From positions 1-42,438 of the IMG/VR virus record IMGVR_UViG_3300044591_000287: a DNA stretch of 42,438 nt; one strand, given 5' to 3'. A program made the translations under genes and the position numbers. Of the stretch, positions 30,886 to 38,694 are shown in pieces; the first letter of the stretch is position 1, and each line of letters starts with the position of its first letter. The notes under the pieces were generated by a model. It saw only the letters and a list, made by a program, of their open reading frames with translations. It made no database searches and was not told the origin of the DNA. Origin of the DNA: a virus.

Positions 30886-32924
30886 TAGCGGCGGTACACA
30901 TAGGCCCTGGTTGACCCTTTGCCGCTGCGGTACCGCTTGAACCCAAGCCGCTTGAGCACGTCCGCAACCTGCATCTGGTCCGCCTTGGTCTGCCGTTCTA
31001 CGGGCTTCTTGATGGCCTCAGTGAGCAACCTTTCAGTGGTCAAATCAATCTCGCCGTGTCTACGCAACCAGTCTTCAATCTCTGCCTGCCAAGGGTTATC
31101 AACGACGTATGATTCATTCTCTTCGGCAAGCTGCCGTTCATGCTCAGCAGGCAACCGACTGGTCTCACCTGCACGGTATGCAGCAACAGCGGCAGACCAT
31201 ATTGCATCGCGTTCTAGCAATAGCGTTGCGGTGTCAATCTGATCCGACTGCGTCTTGGTTGTAGGGATCACCCAGAAGCGGCGGTTACCAGTTTCGTCCA
31301 CCAAAAACCCAGTGGTGCGGTTAGTGGTGCCGACGATAATGCCGCGCCTTGGGAATGCCTCAGTGGCCTTTCCATATGGCACGCGGAACATATCAACTGC
31401 CTGCGATAGGAACGCCTTGACCTGCCCTGCGTGTTTGCGATTGGTTACATGGTCCAGCTCTGCCCACTCCATGATCCATGACCGATGCAGCACCATGAGA
31501 TCGTCTTTGGTGCTGATGTCACCAAGGGCATCACTGAAGAAGTCATGGCCGAGGCACGCCCAGAACGATGACTTGTAGGCACCCTGATCGCCCATGATCA
31601 CGCAGGCTGAGTCGTGCTTACAGCCAGGGTTGTAGGCACGGGCAACAGCACCGATCAACGTGCGCTTGAGCATCTCGTCGTAGATGGTGCCAGGCGTGTC
31701 GCCGGGTCGCAGGTATCCGGTTGACAGGGCCTCGATGTAGGCAGGTGCCACAGTGGCTGCGACGCGATCGAGGTATTCGACGACCGGGTCATAGGGCGAC
31801 TCGTTGGCTACCTGCACGATGCAGTCCAGGGCTACTTCTTTGGATACCTTGTATCCCATCTCAGCGAGCGTGAGATAAAAGCGCTCTGCGCCTTCGATGG
31901 GTGCGCCATCTACCTCGATCCGTTGGGTGAACGTGTTGTACCTGTAGCTGCTGTCACCATGGCGCAACAGGTTGAGCAGCTCTGCAGCATTCATCGGCTG
32001 GAGCTGCGGGTTTACTGCTGACGGCGGTTGCTTGCCTGCAGGGCGCTCTCGACGGACTGGCTCTTGCTGCTGCCGGCCACGCCAACCATCCTGCTTGGCT
32101 AGTTGGCCAAGGGTGCCGAGGGTGATGCCACCGCCGGACTTGAACCCGCGCCACTTGTGCTCGCAGTCACCTGGCTTAAATTTGGATGACTGCGACGACC
32201 AATTGATCCAATCCGCCAGCAGGGCATCATCGACGCTATGGAGCGCCATGCCGACCTCAAGCCACTGGTCATAGTCATCAGCGCGACTGGGCTGCAACAC
32301 CTCGAGGAACGACCGAGCGCGCGCCGTGTCATCAGTGCCGCCACTGACCAGCGGCAACGGCGCCTGTACCGGTTGCCGCAGCATCCGCGCTATCAGGTCT
32401 GCCGGTGCTTCGGCAATATCTACATCTGTTGGCGATCGCCCTGGCACCCAGCTATAGCCACTGGTTAGCGGGTGTGCGCCGGCAACGATGGACTGGCAGC
32501 CATCCCAGCGCAGTTCTACCTGCTCAGGCTTGCCTTCGGCATCGGTGACGCCAGTCTTGTATTTGCGGGTGCGGATGTCTGCCCAATAGTGCTCAGGCAC
32601 CTGGTAGATGATCTGAAACCGCCCGTCACGACCGGAGGTTACGGTCCATGACGGCGGCAACGAGCTGACCGGGATGCCCCAATCGTCAAACAACCGCGAT
32701 GCGGATTTGCCGTCATGGTCCACGAACAGCAATCCACCACTAGGCGTGCCGCAGCAAACGCCGATCGCCTTGGCACGACCGGACTGCAGTTCCTTGCCGA
32801 GCTGGATGCGGGTGATGAAATTCTTCTGCCAGTTGTCCATGTACGGACGCTTCTGGCCGTCAACTGCCACATAGGACCAATGGCGCGGCAGTGCTGCTAG
32901 CTGCCCGAGTAGGTCGCTGGTCAT
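30885..32924 (-). CDS. Primase-helicase (Prim-Pol plus VirE/D5-like ATPase)
   Basis: A 679-aa replication protein. Residues 10-180 are a bifunctional primase/polymerase domain: LLFVDHDG holds the metal-binding Asp69 and Asp71. Residues 195-285 are a small primase C-terminal helical domain (DQWLEVGMALHS). Residues 365-600 are a virulence-E-type SF3-like helicase with Walker A at 445-452 (GDQGAYKS), Walker B at 484-491 (IMEWAELD) and the sensor GTTNRTTGFLVDETGNRRFW. It should prime and unwind phage DNA. The stop codon abuts the repeat cluster that could be its origin. The start overlaps the RHH gene upstream by four bases. Confidence 0.92.
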   Translation of the reverse strand: MTSDLLGQLAALPRHWSYVAVDGQKRPYMDNWQKNFITRIQLGKELQSGRAKAIGVCCGTPSGGLLFVDHDGKSASRLFDDWGIPVSSLPPSWTVTSGRDGRFQIIYQVPEHYWADIRTRKYKTGVTDAEGKPEQVELRWDGCQSIVAGAHPLTSGYSWVPGRSPTDVDIAEAPADLIARMLRQPVQAPLPLVSGGTDDTARARSFLEVLQPSRADDYDQWLEVGMALHSVDDALLADWINWSSQSSKFKPGDCEHKWRGFKSGGGITLGTLGQLAKQDGWRGRQQQEPVRRERPAGKQPPSAVNPQLQPMNAAELLNLLRHGDSSYRYNTFTQRIEVDGAPIEGAERFYLTLAEMGYKVSKEVALDCIVQVANESPYDPVVEYLDRVAATVAPAYIEALSTGYLRPGDTPGTIYDEMLKRTLIGAVARAYNPGCKHDSACVIMGDQGAYKSSFWACLGHDFFSDALGDISTKDDLMVLHRSWIMEWAELDHVTNRKHAGQVKAFLSQAVDMFRVPYGKATEAFPRRGIIVGTTNRTTGFLVDETGNRRFWVIPTTKTQSDQIDTATLLLERDAIWSAAVAAYRAGETSRLPAEHERQLAEENESYVVDNPWQAEIEDWLRRHGEIDLTTERLLTEAIKKPVERQTKADQMQVADVLKRLGFKRYRSGKGSTRAYVYRR

Positions 32925-33094
32925 AGACCCCTCGGGCCGGTAGCTGGCAGCAGGCCTTGCTTGTCAAGGCGCATGGCCTGCTCGACCACAAGCCTGAGCA
33001 CAGCGCTACGAGACAGGCCGGCAACGCGGCGGGCGTCAAGCCATGCCATCTGCTCTGGCGTGAGCTGCACGGCAAGCGGGTGTGATAATGGCAC
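32921..33094 (-). CDS. Small ribbon-helix-helix-like regulator, GTG start
   Basis: A 57-aa protein. Starting at the GTG at 33094 it reads M-P-L-S-H-P, then LAVQLTPEQMAWLDARRV and GLSRSAVLRLVVEQAM: strand, helix, turn, helix, as in RHH proteins. Longer in-frame starts reach 33229 but run through the divergent promoter region and give low-quality protein. The stop overlaps the primase start as ATGA. It likely controls the divergent region upstream. Confidence 0.65.
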   Translation of the reverse strand: MPLSHPLAVQLTPEQMAWLDARRVAGLSRSAVLRLVVEQAMRLDKQGLLPATGPRGL

Positions 33095-33110
33095 GAGTCC
33101 TAGCGGATAC

Positions 33111-33139
33111 TTGCGCAGTCTACCGGGTTGCGCTAGGGT
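33111..33139 (+). promoter_or_regulatory. Possible rightward promoter in the divergent gap
   Basis: TTGCGC (33111-33116) and TAGGGT (33134-33139) are separated by 17 bases in the 69-base gap between the leftward RHH gene and the rightward accessory cluster. The boxes are imperfect, but the spacing is right and some promoter must lie in or near this gap. Confidence 0.35.
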
Positions 33140-33163
33140 TGCAGGGCCACTCCGGCACCACAG

Positions 33164-33337
33164 ATGAACCCTATCTATCGAATCACCTACCAACGCCCTT
33201 GGGGCCCTTGCGTTGTCAACACAACCCAATTTGCCAATGAAAACGATTTAAGAGCAAGATTCAATCAATCATACAAAAATTGTGAGATTCTAAAAATAGA
33301 AGACGTAACCTTAGAGTTTTTGCCCAAGGGAATATGA
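33164..33337 (+). CDS. 57-aa hypothetical protein at the head of the accessory cluster
   Basis: It reads MNPIYRITYQRPWGPCVVNT, then a helix (FANENDLRARFNQSYKN) and strands (CEILKIEDVTLEFL). The gene is A+T-rich, about 25 percent GC in its middle part, unlike the 58 percent of the neighbouring primase gene. Its stop overlaps the next start as ATGA, so it is coupled to the PAPS-reductase-like gene. No family is recognised. Confidence 0.65.
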   Translation: MNPIYRITYQRPWGPCVVNTTQFANENDLRARFNQSYKNCEILKIEDVTLEFLPKGI

Positions 33338-34650
33338 AAACCTATTTAGAAATAGACGTCTACCAAGCCGCCATTGAGCGCTTGGATTTTATTTTTGAGC
33401 ATTTCAGCCGCGTTTACGTCTCTTTTTCTGGCGGCAAGGACAGCGGCGTTCTCTTGAATCTTGTTTGCGATTATGTCAGAAATCGAAAACTGCCAATAAA
33501 GATTGGCGTCCAAATAATGGACAATGAAGCCAACTATACTCATAGCGAGGAGTTTATGCACCGCATTCTCCAAGCTAATCGCGACATCCTAGATATTTAT
33601 TGGTGCTGCCTGCCAATTACTTTGCCATGCACTGTTTCGTCATATGAAATCGACTGGCAGTGCTGGGGCGAACACGATCGACACCGCTGGATTCGCCCAA
33701 TGTCAAAACACGATTACATTGTAAACCTTGAAAATCACCCCTTTGGCGATTTGTTCGTTGAAAACATGGACTACGCTACTTTTTGGGACATGTTTGCAGA
33801 GTGGTATAGCCAGGGGCAGCCATGCGCCAACTTGATCGGCATTCGTACTGTTGAATCTCTTAATCGTTTTCGAGCTATTCTTAACCAGGACAAAGAGACC
33901 ATGCTAGGTCGGATGTGGACAAAGAAAAATACAGATCACACTTACAACTGTTATCCAATTTACGATTGGCGGACTGAAGACATTTGGACCGCCAACGCAA
34001 AGTTTGGATGGGATTACAACAAACTTTACGACGTGTTCTATATGGCCGGCATTCCTATTAAAAAAATGCGTGTTGCTTCGCCTTTTATGTCAGAGTCAAA
34101 ATCAAGCCTTGCAATGTATCGGGTGATTGACCCGCAAGTATGGGCTAGGTTATGCGCTAGGGTTGGCGGCGCTAATTTTATGGCTACTTATGGGAAACAA
34201 CTTGATTATAAATCTTTTAAGCTCCCAGCTGGTCATACCTGGAAATCATTTGTAAAGTTCTTGCTTGCTACGTTACCGGATCAGTCAAGCGCAAATTTTA
34301 AGCAGCGCTTCATTCAGTCAATCCGTTACTGGGGACGAGTGGGGCGCGGACTACCCGAGTTTATTATTGATGCCCTTGGTCGTATTGGCATTCGTTTCTA
34401 CATCAATGGCACCACACGGCACGGCGGCAACAATCTACGCCGTGTTGTAATCAAGGTGCCACCTGATCAACTTGATGATTTGCCATGCCATAACAGCATG
34501 GTCACTTCATGGAAACGCTTTGCTATCACGGTTTTAAAAAACGACCACACGTGCAAATACCTGGGACTGGCGCCAACCCAAGAACAACAGCGCCGCCAAA
34601 GGTCAATCCAACGCAAGTACAGCCAAGTCCTTAATCGCTCCATCAAATGA
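33334..34650 (+). CDS. PAPS-reductase-like / IbrA-like PP-loop protein
   Basis: A 438-aa protein. The PP-loop S-G-G-K-D-S at 32-37 binds ATP or PAPS. NEANYTHSEEF follows, and IGIRTVESLNRFRAI carries the conserved Arg and Glu of the family. Residues 150-320 contain NCYPIYDWRTEDIWTANAKF. The C-terminus holds SWKRFAITVLKNDHTCKYLG, typical of the IbrA group, not of assimilatory CysH. IbrA relatives occur in phages beside a ParB protein, as here. They are related to DndC, which works in DNA phosphorothioation. The gene is much A+T-richer than the phage backbone, so it is probably acquired. The true reaction is unknown. Confidence 0.88.
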   Translation: MKTYLEIDVYQAAIERLDFIFEHFSRVYVSFSGGKDSGVLLNLVCDYVRNRKLPIKIGVQIMDNEANYTHSEEFMHRILQANRDILDIYWCCLPITLPCTVSSYEIDWQCWGEHDRHRWIRPMSKHDYIVNLENHPFGDLFVENMDYATFWDMFAEWYSQGQPCANLIGIRTVESLNRFRAILNQDKETMLGRMWTKKNTDHTYNCYPIYDWRTEDIWTANAKFGWDYNKLYDVFYMAGIPIKKMRVASPFMSESKSSLAMYRVIDPQVWARLCARVGGANFMATYGKQLDYKSFKLPAGHTWKSFVKFLLATLPDQSSANFKQRFIQSIRYWGRVGRGLPEFIIDALGRIGIRFYINGTTRHGGNNLRRVVIKVPPDQLDDLPCHNSMVTSWKRFAITVLKNDHTCKYLGLAPTQEQQRRQRSIQRKYSQVLNRSIK

Positions 34651-35588
34651 AAATCCTAAACGTTTCTCAGCTCTCTTCTGATCGCATCGTTAACTGTCCC
34701 AAAGGTGGTTTTACCAGCCATCGCTTGTTAACAGAAGACGATGGCATGGGATACAGCATGACCAAGACCATTGTGCATCCCGGCAAACCACACCGTTGGC
34801 ACTATCAACACCACCTCGAAACTTGCTACTGCGTCAGCGGCAAAGGTCTGCTCATTAACGAAGCAACACAAGAGATTCACGTTATCGGGCCTGATGTGAC
34901 TTATGTGCTTGACAAGCATGATCCTCACATTTTTGAAGCTCTAGAACCGACCACGCTTATTTGCGTTTTTAACCCGCCACTTAAAGGCAATGAGCTACAT
35001 GACGAGAACGACTCTTACCCTTGGCGATCCCCGGTTTATTCCGTACGCAGTATTCCTATCGAGAAAGTTACCGCCAATGATTACAACCCCAACTCTGTGG
35101 CGCCGCCTGAAATGGCACTACTCGAAACATCCATCTGGGAAGATGGTTACACGCAACCTGTCGTTGTCGTGCATGATGCCGAGCGTGACCTTTATGTGGT
35201 CGTTGACGGTTTTCACCGTTATTTAACTCTAAGGAACAGTCAGCGCATCCGCGAACGCGAAGGCGGCCGGTTGCCTGTAGTAGTACTGCGCAAAGAATTG
35301 CATGACAGGATGGCATCAACCATCCGGCACAATCGCGCTCGTGGTTCGCACAACATTGAACTGATGAGCGTAATTGTTGCTGAGCTGATTGAGATGGGCA
35401 AAGGCGACGCATGGATTTGCAAGCACATTGGCATGAGCCCTGATGAACTTTTGCGCCTTAAGCAAGTTACAGGCTTGGCCTCGCTGTTTTTGGGTAAAGA
35501 TTTCAGCAAGGCGTGGGACGTGGAACAAATCGACAACTTGACGGAGGATCTAGAACATGAAGCTCAAGAGAATCTGGTTACCCATTGA
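34647..35588 (+). CDS. Fusion of an ectoine-synthase-like cupin with a ParB (IbrB-like) domain
   Basis: A 313-aa protein. Residues 1-125 look like EctC, a cupin enzyme: Glu58 (HHLETCYCVSG), Tyr86 (TYVLDKHD) and His94 (HDPH) match the metal ligands I remember for EctC at 57, 85 and 93. CVFNPPL and NELHDE match substrate-contact parts (Cys106, Phe108, Glu116, His118). Residues 130-285 are a ParB/Srx domain with VVVDGFHRYLTL, followed by a helix-turn-helix-like end (ICKHIGMSPDELLRLKQV). The start overlaps the PAPS-reductase stop as ATGA. EctA and EctB are absent, so the cupin may sense or modify another small molecule. I know of no described EctC-ParB fusion. Confidence 0.88.
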   Translation: MKILNVSQLSSDRIVNCPKGGFTSHRLLTEDDGMGYSMTKTIVHPGKPHRWHYQHHLETCYCVSGKGLLINEATQEIHVIGPDVTYVLDKHDPHIFEALEPTTLICVFNPPLKGNELHDENDSYPWRSPVYSVRSIPIEKVTANDYNPNSVAPPEMALLETSIWEDGYTQPVVVVHDAERDLYVVVDGFHRYLTLRNSQRIREREGGRLPVVVLRKELHDRMASTIRHNRARGSHNIELMSVIVAELIEMGKGDAWICKHIGMSPDELLRLKQVTGLASLFLGKDFSKAWDVEQIDNLTEDLEHEAQENLVTH

Positions 35589-35982
35589 TGCCTGGGAGGA
35601 GATCCACTGCAACATGTGGGGCGAGGTAGCTAATCGCCGCCTCTACCTGCAAAGGGCCGTTATCTTTACCGGCAATCACCGCCTCTACGGGCGCTATATG
35701 CAACGGGTCACGGTGGAGTGGCCCAACAGCTGCATCAACGCGCTGACTGACTACAACCTCAATCGCAAAGCATGGATCGGGCACGCAGCTTGCGCGCTGG
35801 CTCTTCGATGCCCTGAAGACATCACCAGACAAGCATGGGGACTTTTAACCGATGAGCAACGGACATTGGCGAACCGACAAGCGAATCGAGCCATTCGCGC
35901 CTGGGAGATGCGCTACCGCCAGAGTCTCGGAATACGTGCGGACGTGGAAAACCCGCTGTTATTCGCACGAGATTCCCGATGA
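35557..35982 (+). CDS. Conserved small protein of the IbrAB-type cluster
   Basis: A 141-aa protein. It has DAWEEIHCNMWGEV, VEWPNSCINALTDYNLNRKA, WIGHAACALALRCPEDITRQ and AWGLLTDEQRTLANRQANRA. It is helical and well structured. I recall similar proteins beside ParB-like genes in other phages, but no function is known. A good ribosome site (GGAGG at 35542-35546) precedes the ATG. It overlaps the cupin-ParB gene by 32 bases. Confidence 0.8.
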   Translation: MKLKRIWLPIDAWEEIHCNMWGEVANRRLYLQRAVIFTGNHRLYGRYMQRVTVEWPNSCINALTDYNLNRKAWIGHAACALALRCPEDITRQAWGLLTDEQRTLANRQANRAIRAWEMRYRQSLGIRADVENPLLFARDSR

Positions 35983-36184
35983 AGTGCCGGCCAAGGTTGC
36001 AGCCTCAGGCCGTGCTCCATCTTGGAAAGCTGTAGCACTTGCTTTGCTGCAAAATGACCTGCACCTTTATCAACTGGGTTATTCGCGTCCTGCATACGAG
36101 CGACAACGACGTGCCTTGACAATGGCGCAAATTGCTATTCATGGAACGCCAGCCGAAGGTACGCAACTGGAACTGCCACTATGA
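35852..36184 (+). CDS. Stand-alone copy of the IbrA C-terminal (DUF3440-like) module
   Basis: A 110-aa frame. The useful part is residues 28-85: VRTWKTRCYSHEIPDEVPA, then PSWKAVALALLQNDLHLYQL and GYSRPAYERQRRAL. The second half matches the last part of the PAPS-reductase-like protein (TSWKRFAITVLKND, then an L-G and a Gln-Arg-Arg run). DUF3440/IbrA proteins carry IPDE and SWK-ND motifs in one chain, as I remember. The start is uncertain: ATG at 35852 overlaps the previous gene by 131 bases, and GTG at 35936 also fits. The stop overlaps the helicase start as ATGA. Confidence 0.68.
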   Translation: MSNGHWRTDKRIEPFAPGRCATARVSEYVRTWKTRCYSHEIPDEVPAKVAASGRAPSWKAVALALLQNDLHLYQLGYSRPAYERQRRALTMAQIAIHGTPAEGTQLELPL

Positions 36185-37728
36185 ACCTCCGCCCTTACCA
36201 ACAACAACTCATCACTGACATCCGCTTGCAGTACCAGCTAGGGCACCGCACTGTGCTAGCGGTGCTGCCCACTGGTGGCGGCAAGACGGTGTGCTTCAGC
36301 TACATTGCCCAGTCTGCCGCCCGCAAAGGCAACCGGGTCTGCATCTTGGTGCACCGCGCCGAGCTGCTGGACCAGGCCAGCCGCAGTCTCACGGCTATGG
36401 GCGTGCCCCATGGCCGCATTGCAGCCGGCCGCAGCATGGACCTAAGCCATGCGGTGCAGGTTGCCTCGATCCAGACCGTGGCCCGCAGGCTTCACAAACT
36501 GCCGGCTGGGTTCTTCCAGCTCTTGGTGGTGGACGAGGCACACCACACCAATGCCGGGCAATGGGCAACGGTGCTGCAGCACTTCCAACAGGCGCATGTC
36601 CTAGGCGTGACCGCCACGCCATGCCGCGGTGATGGCCGCGGCTTAGGTGACCACTATCAGGCCATGGTGCTCGGCCCGAGCGCTGCATGGCTGACCGACA
36701 ACGGCTACCTCGCCAGTGCCCGTGTGTTGGCACCTCCGGGGTTTGACAGCACTGGGCTGCGCAAGCGCATGGGTGACTTCGACACCAAGGACGCCGAGCA
36801 GCGCGTCGGCACCATCATGGGCGACTGCTGCAGTCACTACCGTAAGCACCTAGCAGAGCAGACGGCGATTGCGTTCTGCTGCAGCGTGGCACATGCCGAG
36901 GCGGTGGCTGCCCTGTTCATGTCGCAAGGCATCCCTGCCGCCAGTATTGACGGCACCATGACCACTGACCAGCGCAGAGACCTACTGCAGGCACTCGGAA
37001 CCGGTCGCATCAAGGTGCTTACATCGTGCTCACTTATTGGTGAAGGCGTAGACGTGCCAAGCGTCGGGGGATGCATTCTGCTCAGGCCAACGCAGTCAGT
37101 CGGCCTGCACTTGCAGATGATCGGTCGTTGCCTGAGACCGTCACCGGGCAAGCCTGCTGCTGTGGTGCTGGACCACGTCGGCAACACGCTCAGACTGGGC
37201 CATCACCTCGAGGACCGCGACTGGAGCCTTGACGGCATCAAGAAGCGCGATGCCGACCGTGCGCCATCGGTCAAGGTGTGCCCGGTGTGCTTTGCCACCA
37301 GCATGAGCGCCACGCAGGTGTGCCCTGACTGCGGGCATGTGTTCGCGCCGCAGGAGACCAGGGAGCTAAAGGTGGTCGAGGGTGAGCTTATAGAGATGCA
37401 AACAGGCGGCATCAAGGTTGGCGACTATGTGACGGTTAGCGACCGTCGGATTGCATCTAGGTATCCAGGATCGTGGCGCATTCACGCGATTGATCACATT
37501 GTCGATTCCTACGCATTTATCACCAAAATCAAAACCGGCGATCCAGGTGGCGACGGGCATTGGTTAAAAATCTCAAGGTTGCGGCTTGATTCCAAGGCTG
37601 GCAAACGCGAGCAAGGCAGTGCACAGTCCTTGGAGGACCTCCGCCAACTGGCGCAGCAACGTGGCTACAAACGCGGCTGGGCAGAGCGGGTCTATCAGGC
37701 TAGGTTGGCTAAACGGCATGGGTTGTGA
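36181..37728 (+). CDS. SF2 DEAD/DEAH-box helicase with zinc ribbon
   Basis: A 515-aa helicase. Walker A TGGGKT is at 31-36, DEAH at 118-121, motif III TAT at 144-146 and motif VI QMIGRCLR at 312-319. Residues 367-384 form a C-P-V-C ... C-P-D-C zinc ribbon. The C-terminal 130 residues have a small barrel-like part (IKVGDYVTVSDRR). It belongs to the restriction-subunit-like phage helicases that unwind or translocate DNA. Together with the following nuclease it is a likely replication or recombination pair. Confidence 0.92.
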   Translation: MNLRPYQQQLITDIRLQYQLGHRTVLAVLPTGGGKTVCFSYIAQSAARKGNRVCILVHRAELLDQASRSLTAMGVPHGRIAAGRSMDLSHAVQVASIQTVARRLHKLPAGFFQLLVVDEAHHTNAGQWATVLQHFQQAHVLGVTATPCRGDGRGLGDHYQAMVLGPSAAWLTDNGYLASARVLAPPGFDSTGLRKRMGDFDTKDAEQRVGTIMGDCCSHYRKHLAEQTAIAFCCSVAHAEAVAALFMSQGIPAASIDGTMTTDQRRDLLQALGTGRIKVLTSCSLIGEGVDVPSVGGCILLRPTQSVGLHLQMIGRCLRPSPGKPAAVVLDHVGNTLRLGHHLEDRDWSLDGIKKRDADRAPSVKVCPVCFATSMSATQVCPDCGHVFAPQETRELKVVEGELIEMQTGGIKVGDYVTVSDRRIASRYPGSWRIHAIDHIVDSYAFITKIKTGDPGGDGHWLKISRLRLDSKAGKREQGSAQSLEDLRQLAQQRGYKRGWAERVYQARLAKRHGL

Positions 37729-38076
37729 GTGACCGAGCAGCGCATACAGCAACAGATCCGAATTGCCTGCAGCACTGGTGACACCAGGCTGTTCCGCAAC
37801 AACACCGGCACCCTGCGCGACCAGCATGGCCGCCCGGTGCAGTTCGGCCTGTGCAAGGGCAGCGCTGACCTGATCGGCTGGCGGACTGTCACGGTCACGC
37901 CTGACATGGTCGGCACTCAGGTGGCTGTGTTCCTCAGCATCGAGGTCAAGACACCAACCGGCAGGCTGAGGCCCGAGCAGCAGCAGTGGCTCGATGTGGT
38001 GCAGGCAGCCGGCGGCATTGCTGGCGTGGCGCGCAGCGTCGAGGATGCGTTACGCATTGTGACTGAGCACGCTTGA
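37729..38076 (+). CDS. VRR-NUC domain nuclease, GTG start
   Basis: A 115-aa protein. KGSADLIGW and LSIEVKTPTGRL carry the D ... E-x-K catalytic residues of the VRR-NUC (PD-(D/E)XK) fold, followed by QQQWLDVVQAAGGIAGVA. Stand-alone phage VRR-NUC proteins cut branched DNA such as Holliday junctions. The GTG start directly follows the helicase stop, so the two are coupled. Confidence 0.9.
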   Translation: MTEQRIQQQIRIACSTGDTRLFRNNTGTLRDQHGRPVQFGLCKGSADLIGWRTVTVTPDMVGTQVAVFLSIEVKTPTGRLRPEQQQWLDVVQAAGGIAGVARSVEDALRIVTEHA

Positions 38077-38100
38077 CCACGGCGGCACATGGTGTAGGAT
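38073..38100 (+). promoter_or_regulatory. Sigma-70-type promoter for the rightward small-gene operon
   Basis: TTGACC (38073-38078), a 16-base spacer, then TAGGAT (38095-38100). Bases 38076-38100 match 22 of 25 with the minus-strand element at 27422-27446. The first gene starts at 38127, 26 bases after the -10 box. A start for that gene at 38073 would put the promoter inside coding sequence, which is another reason to use 38127. Confidence 0.6.
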
Positions 38101-38126
38101 GTGGGGGTCCCAAACGGATTCCACCC

Positions 38127-38267
38127 ATGACTACCTGTCCCTTCAAGCAGCACAACGACTACAAAATCAACTGGCAAGCTGCCGAGATGCCTGCACCGAA
38201 GCAGCTTGCTGAGCCTAAGGCACCTGCAACTGACGACGATCTTGTCGCCGTCAAGTACGAGGCCTGA
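38127..38267 (+). CDS. 46-aa hypothetical protein
   Basis: It reads MTTCPFKQHNDYKINWQAAE and continues with a Pro, Ala and Lys rich middle and an acidic DDDLVAVKYEA end. It is the first gene after the promoter-like element. No family is recognised, and it looks partly disordered. Confidence 0.6.
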   Translation: MTTCPFKQHNDYKINWQAAEMPAPKQLAEPKAPATDDDLVAVKYEA

Positions 38268-38272
38268 ATCCA

Positions 38273-38452
38273 ATGACAACCACACTGACCCTGATCCTTG
38301 CCCTGTTGCTGCTGCCGTTGCTGGTGCTGCTGTGGGCGACGGAATCAACCGAGCAGCGCGCTAAGCGGCTGCGTGGCTACGGCTGGTCGCAGCGGCGCAT
38401 TGCCGAGCATCTCGGCATCACCCGCTATCGCGTCCGCGTAGCACTGGCATGA
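38273..38452 (+). CDS. Membrane-anchored helix-turn-helix protein, 59 aa
   Basis: Residues 3-22 are one Leu-rich membrane helix (TTLTLILALLLLPLLVLLWA). Residues 25-59 are basic and end in a helix-turn-helix (GWSQRRIAEHLGITRYRVRV). A membrane anchor plus a DNA-binding fold in one tiny protein could tether phage DNA to the membrane or sense the envelope. The frame has a canonical ATG and lies in an otherwise empty interval. The function is inferred. Confidence 0.75.
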   Translation: MTTTLTLILALLLLPLLVLLWATESTEQRAKRLRGYGWSQRRIAEHLGITRYRVRVALA

Positions 38453-38458
38453 GAAAAC

Positions 38459-38479
38459 AGGGCGGCCCATCACCGCCCT
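38459..38479. terminator. GC-rich hairpin, possible terminator
   Basis: AGGGCGG (38459-38465) and CCGCCCT (38473-38479) form a perfect 7-bp stem around a 7-base loop. An A-rich run lies on its left, which reads as a T-rich tail (TGTTTTC) on the minus strand. No clear T-run follows on the plus strand. It lies just after the membrane-HTH gene. Confidence 0.45.
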
Positions 38480-38505
38480 TCGATCCTCACAACACCATTC
38501 TACCT

Positions 38506-38694
38506 ATGACATCTGACGACTTCTGGACCCTCCAGACCGCCAAGCAACATGGCGGCGGGTTCATCTCCCGCCTTGCCGATGCAGGGCTGGTCGCTGATCC
38601 AAGCAACCGGCACACGCTGTTCGAGGCATTCCCGCAACTGTTGCACTGCTTCGGACCCCAAACCCTGATCCACCGCCAACTGAGGCAGAAATGA
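38506..38694 (+). CDS. Hypothetical protein, 62 aa
   Basis: It reads MTSDDFWTLQTAKQHGGGFI, then SRLADAGLVADPSNRHTLFE and a closing helix. I prefer 38506 over the in-frame ATG at 38449 because the longer form would run through the hairpin and add a Pro-rich leader. The shorter form begins with a sensible helix. No function is known. Confidence 0.65.
   Translation: MTSDDFWTLQTAKQHGGGFISRLADAGLVADPSNRHTLFEAFPQLLHCFGPQTLIHRQLRQK

Noticed and set aside
32921-33229. Longer 102-aa version of the small RHH protein
   Set aside because: The extra N-terminal part covers the divergent promoter gap and overlaps the rightward gene at 33164. The GTG at 33094 gives a clean RHH domain.
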